This document shows, piece by piece, positions 63,335 to 64,000 of a stretch of DNA of 64,000 nt. The position numbers were made by a program, and so were the translations under genes. Every line of letters starts with the position of its first letter. Position 1 is the first letter of the stretch. The stretch spans positions 124,001 through 188,000 of the forward strand of contig JAFSCJ010000003.1 in the NCBI GenBank assembly GCA_017436845.1. Reading direction: 5' to 3'. Below the pieces are notes generated by a model, which had not been told where the DNA came from, did no database searches, and saw only the letters and a list, made by a program, of their open reading frames with translations. Origin of the DNA: Muribaculaceae bacterium. GTDB lineage: Bacteria; Bacteroidota; Bacteroidia; Bacteroidales; Muribaculaceae.

Positions 63335-63637
63335 TTATTCCTCTTCAGCGTCTGTTTTAAGGAGATATTCGTTTAGTTTTTCTTCAAATTTCTCCAATAT
63401 ATCGTTTGTTTCATTCTCCCGATTTGATAGTGTTTGGTATAGCTTTGCAAATTGAAAAGCCACCATTCCTAAAACCTCATTTGAGGTTTTATCTTTAAAT
63501 TTCTGACACCATGCCGACCACAATTGATTAACATTGTATTCAGCATTTCTGATAACCTCTTCATCTTTCATCTCTATGGCAAGAGGTATCGGAGCCAAAT
63601 CGGCTATGCGTATTGTTATGTTAAGTTTATCTCTCAT
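63335..63637 (-). CDS. zapA: cell division protein ZapA
   Basis: This 100-aa protein has the ZapA pattern: strands NITIRIADLAPIPLAIEM, a helix EEVIRNAEYNVNQLWSAW and a long C-terminal coiled-coil (about 48-95). ZapA crosslinks FtsZ filaments at mid-cell. It lies 4 bp after a small coiled-coil gene, and the unit ends at 63284. Confidence 0.88.
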   Translation of the reverse strand: MRDKLNITIRIADLAPIPLAIEMKDEEVIRNAEYNVNQLWSAWCQKFKDKTSNEVLGMVAFQFAKLYQTLSNRENETNDILEKFEEKLNEYLLKTDAEEE

Positions 63638-63641
63638 TGCA

Positions 63642-63935
63642 TCATTCGCTTAATTCATTGATGCATTTATCGATTTCCCGCACTAATCCGGATAAAACAG
63701 CTCGGCTCTTTTCTACATCTTTGTGATCGGGAGTTATTGTTGTTGCAATTTTGAGGTATTCGATTTCTTGCTTTAACATCTCGATCTCTTTTTGTCTTGA
63801 TATTAGAAGATTGTTAAGCTCTTCTATGCGAGCATCTGCTTGTTTCTTTTCAGACACTACAATGGTATACTTTTCAATAAGTAGTTCTGCTTTGTTGCTG
63901 ATGCGTTCAAGTGTTTCTTGTAGATTGCCCGCCAT
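63642..63935 (-). CDS. small coiled-coil protein next to zapA
   Basis: This 97-aa protein is mostly one coiled-coil (about 5-50: ISNKAELLIEKYTIVVSEKK ... ISRQKEIEMLKQEIEYLK), with a short C-terminal helix (VLSGLVREIDKCIN). The coiled-coil and its place before zapA suggest a division-associated partner with a role like ZapB, but I see no sequence proof. On the minus strand TACATTTG (63960-63953) lies 17 bases upstream, a -7 box without an obvious -33 TTG. Confidence 0.75.
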   Translation of the reverse strand: MAGNLQETLERISNKAELLIEKYTIVVSEKKQADARIEELNNLLISRQKEIEMLKQEIEYLKIATTITPDHKDVEKSRAVLSGLVREIDKCINELSE

Positions 63936-64000
63936 TTTATTCCAAATTTTTACAAATGTAGTGATTTTTTTCTGTTAAGGATATATCTTATGTGACTTTT

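Noticed and set aside
1-64000. CRISPR array, insertion sequence, rRNA operon or prophage genes
   Set aside because: I saw no regularly spaced direct repeats, transposase, integrase, rRNA or phage structural genes in the window.

Overview
The window is a chromosome segment from a gut-type member of the Bacteroidales (Bacteroidota). Evidence: AT-rich DNA; genes without Shine-Dalgarno sequences but preceded by the Bacteroidota promoter pattern TTG-N19-21-TAnnTTTG; a skp-skp-bamA-uppS-DUF6089 block; GldH; a SusA-like GH13 enzyme; and Bacteroidales-only families (DUF6242, DUF6089). The genus cannot be fixed from this sequence; a Muribaculaceae-like organism is a guess.

Layout. (1) 1-9197: an AT-rich seven-gene operon cut by the left edge. 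It encodes a partial unknown protein, a small membrane protein, a tubulin/FtsZ-like GTPase, a 1049-aa protein with an actin/Hsp70-type ATPase half, a MotA/ZorA-like channel subunit with a long cytoplasmic tail, a MotB/ZorB-like OmpA-domain subunit, and a protein with two DUF4357-like modules. It looks like an accessory envelope-motor system, plausibly anti-phage, and matches no Zorya type I remember. A Bro-N/Fic fusion follows at 9506. (2) 10442-16038: an operon with a lipoprotein six-hairpin glycosidase, a SusA-like GH13, a YfcE-type phosphodiesterase and a SPOR lipoprotein. (3) 16077-20644: a minus-strand hisGDCB operon with a leader peptide holding five consecutive His codons and a terminator/antiterminator pair. 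(4) 20716-22763: prmC-recX-comF. (5) 22755-30525: murI, two Skp/OmpH chaperones, bamA, uppS, DUF6089 and a DUF6242 lipoprotein, all minus strand. (6) 30629-34911: ribD, tRNA-Leu(TAA), then pyrE-SRPBCC-argH-Rieske-like lipoprotein, all minus strand. (7) 35091-43549: a basic low-complexity secreted protein, a rod-shaped structured RNA resembling 6S RNA, and a 2373-aa BspA-type leucine-rich-repeat protein with a type IX secretion tail. (8) 43626-47424: malic enzyme and threonine deaminase. (9) 47608-53579: a TolC/MFP/RND efflux operon ending in a PII-like gene. (10) 53643-56696: tRNA-Leu(TAG), a U32 peptidase and galE. (11) 56703-63935: minus-strand cca, M24 peptidase, HAD phosphatase, gldH, ricT, rny, zapA and a small coiled-coil gene.

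The strongest candidate for an undescribed system is the 1-9.2 kb operon. It joins two cytoskeletal-type nucleotidases (tubulin-like and actin-like) to a proton-channel stator pair in translationally coupled genes. Next come the his attenuator, whose alternative stems can be drawn base by base, and the 6S-like RNA at about 36.2 kb.
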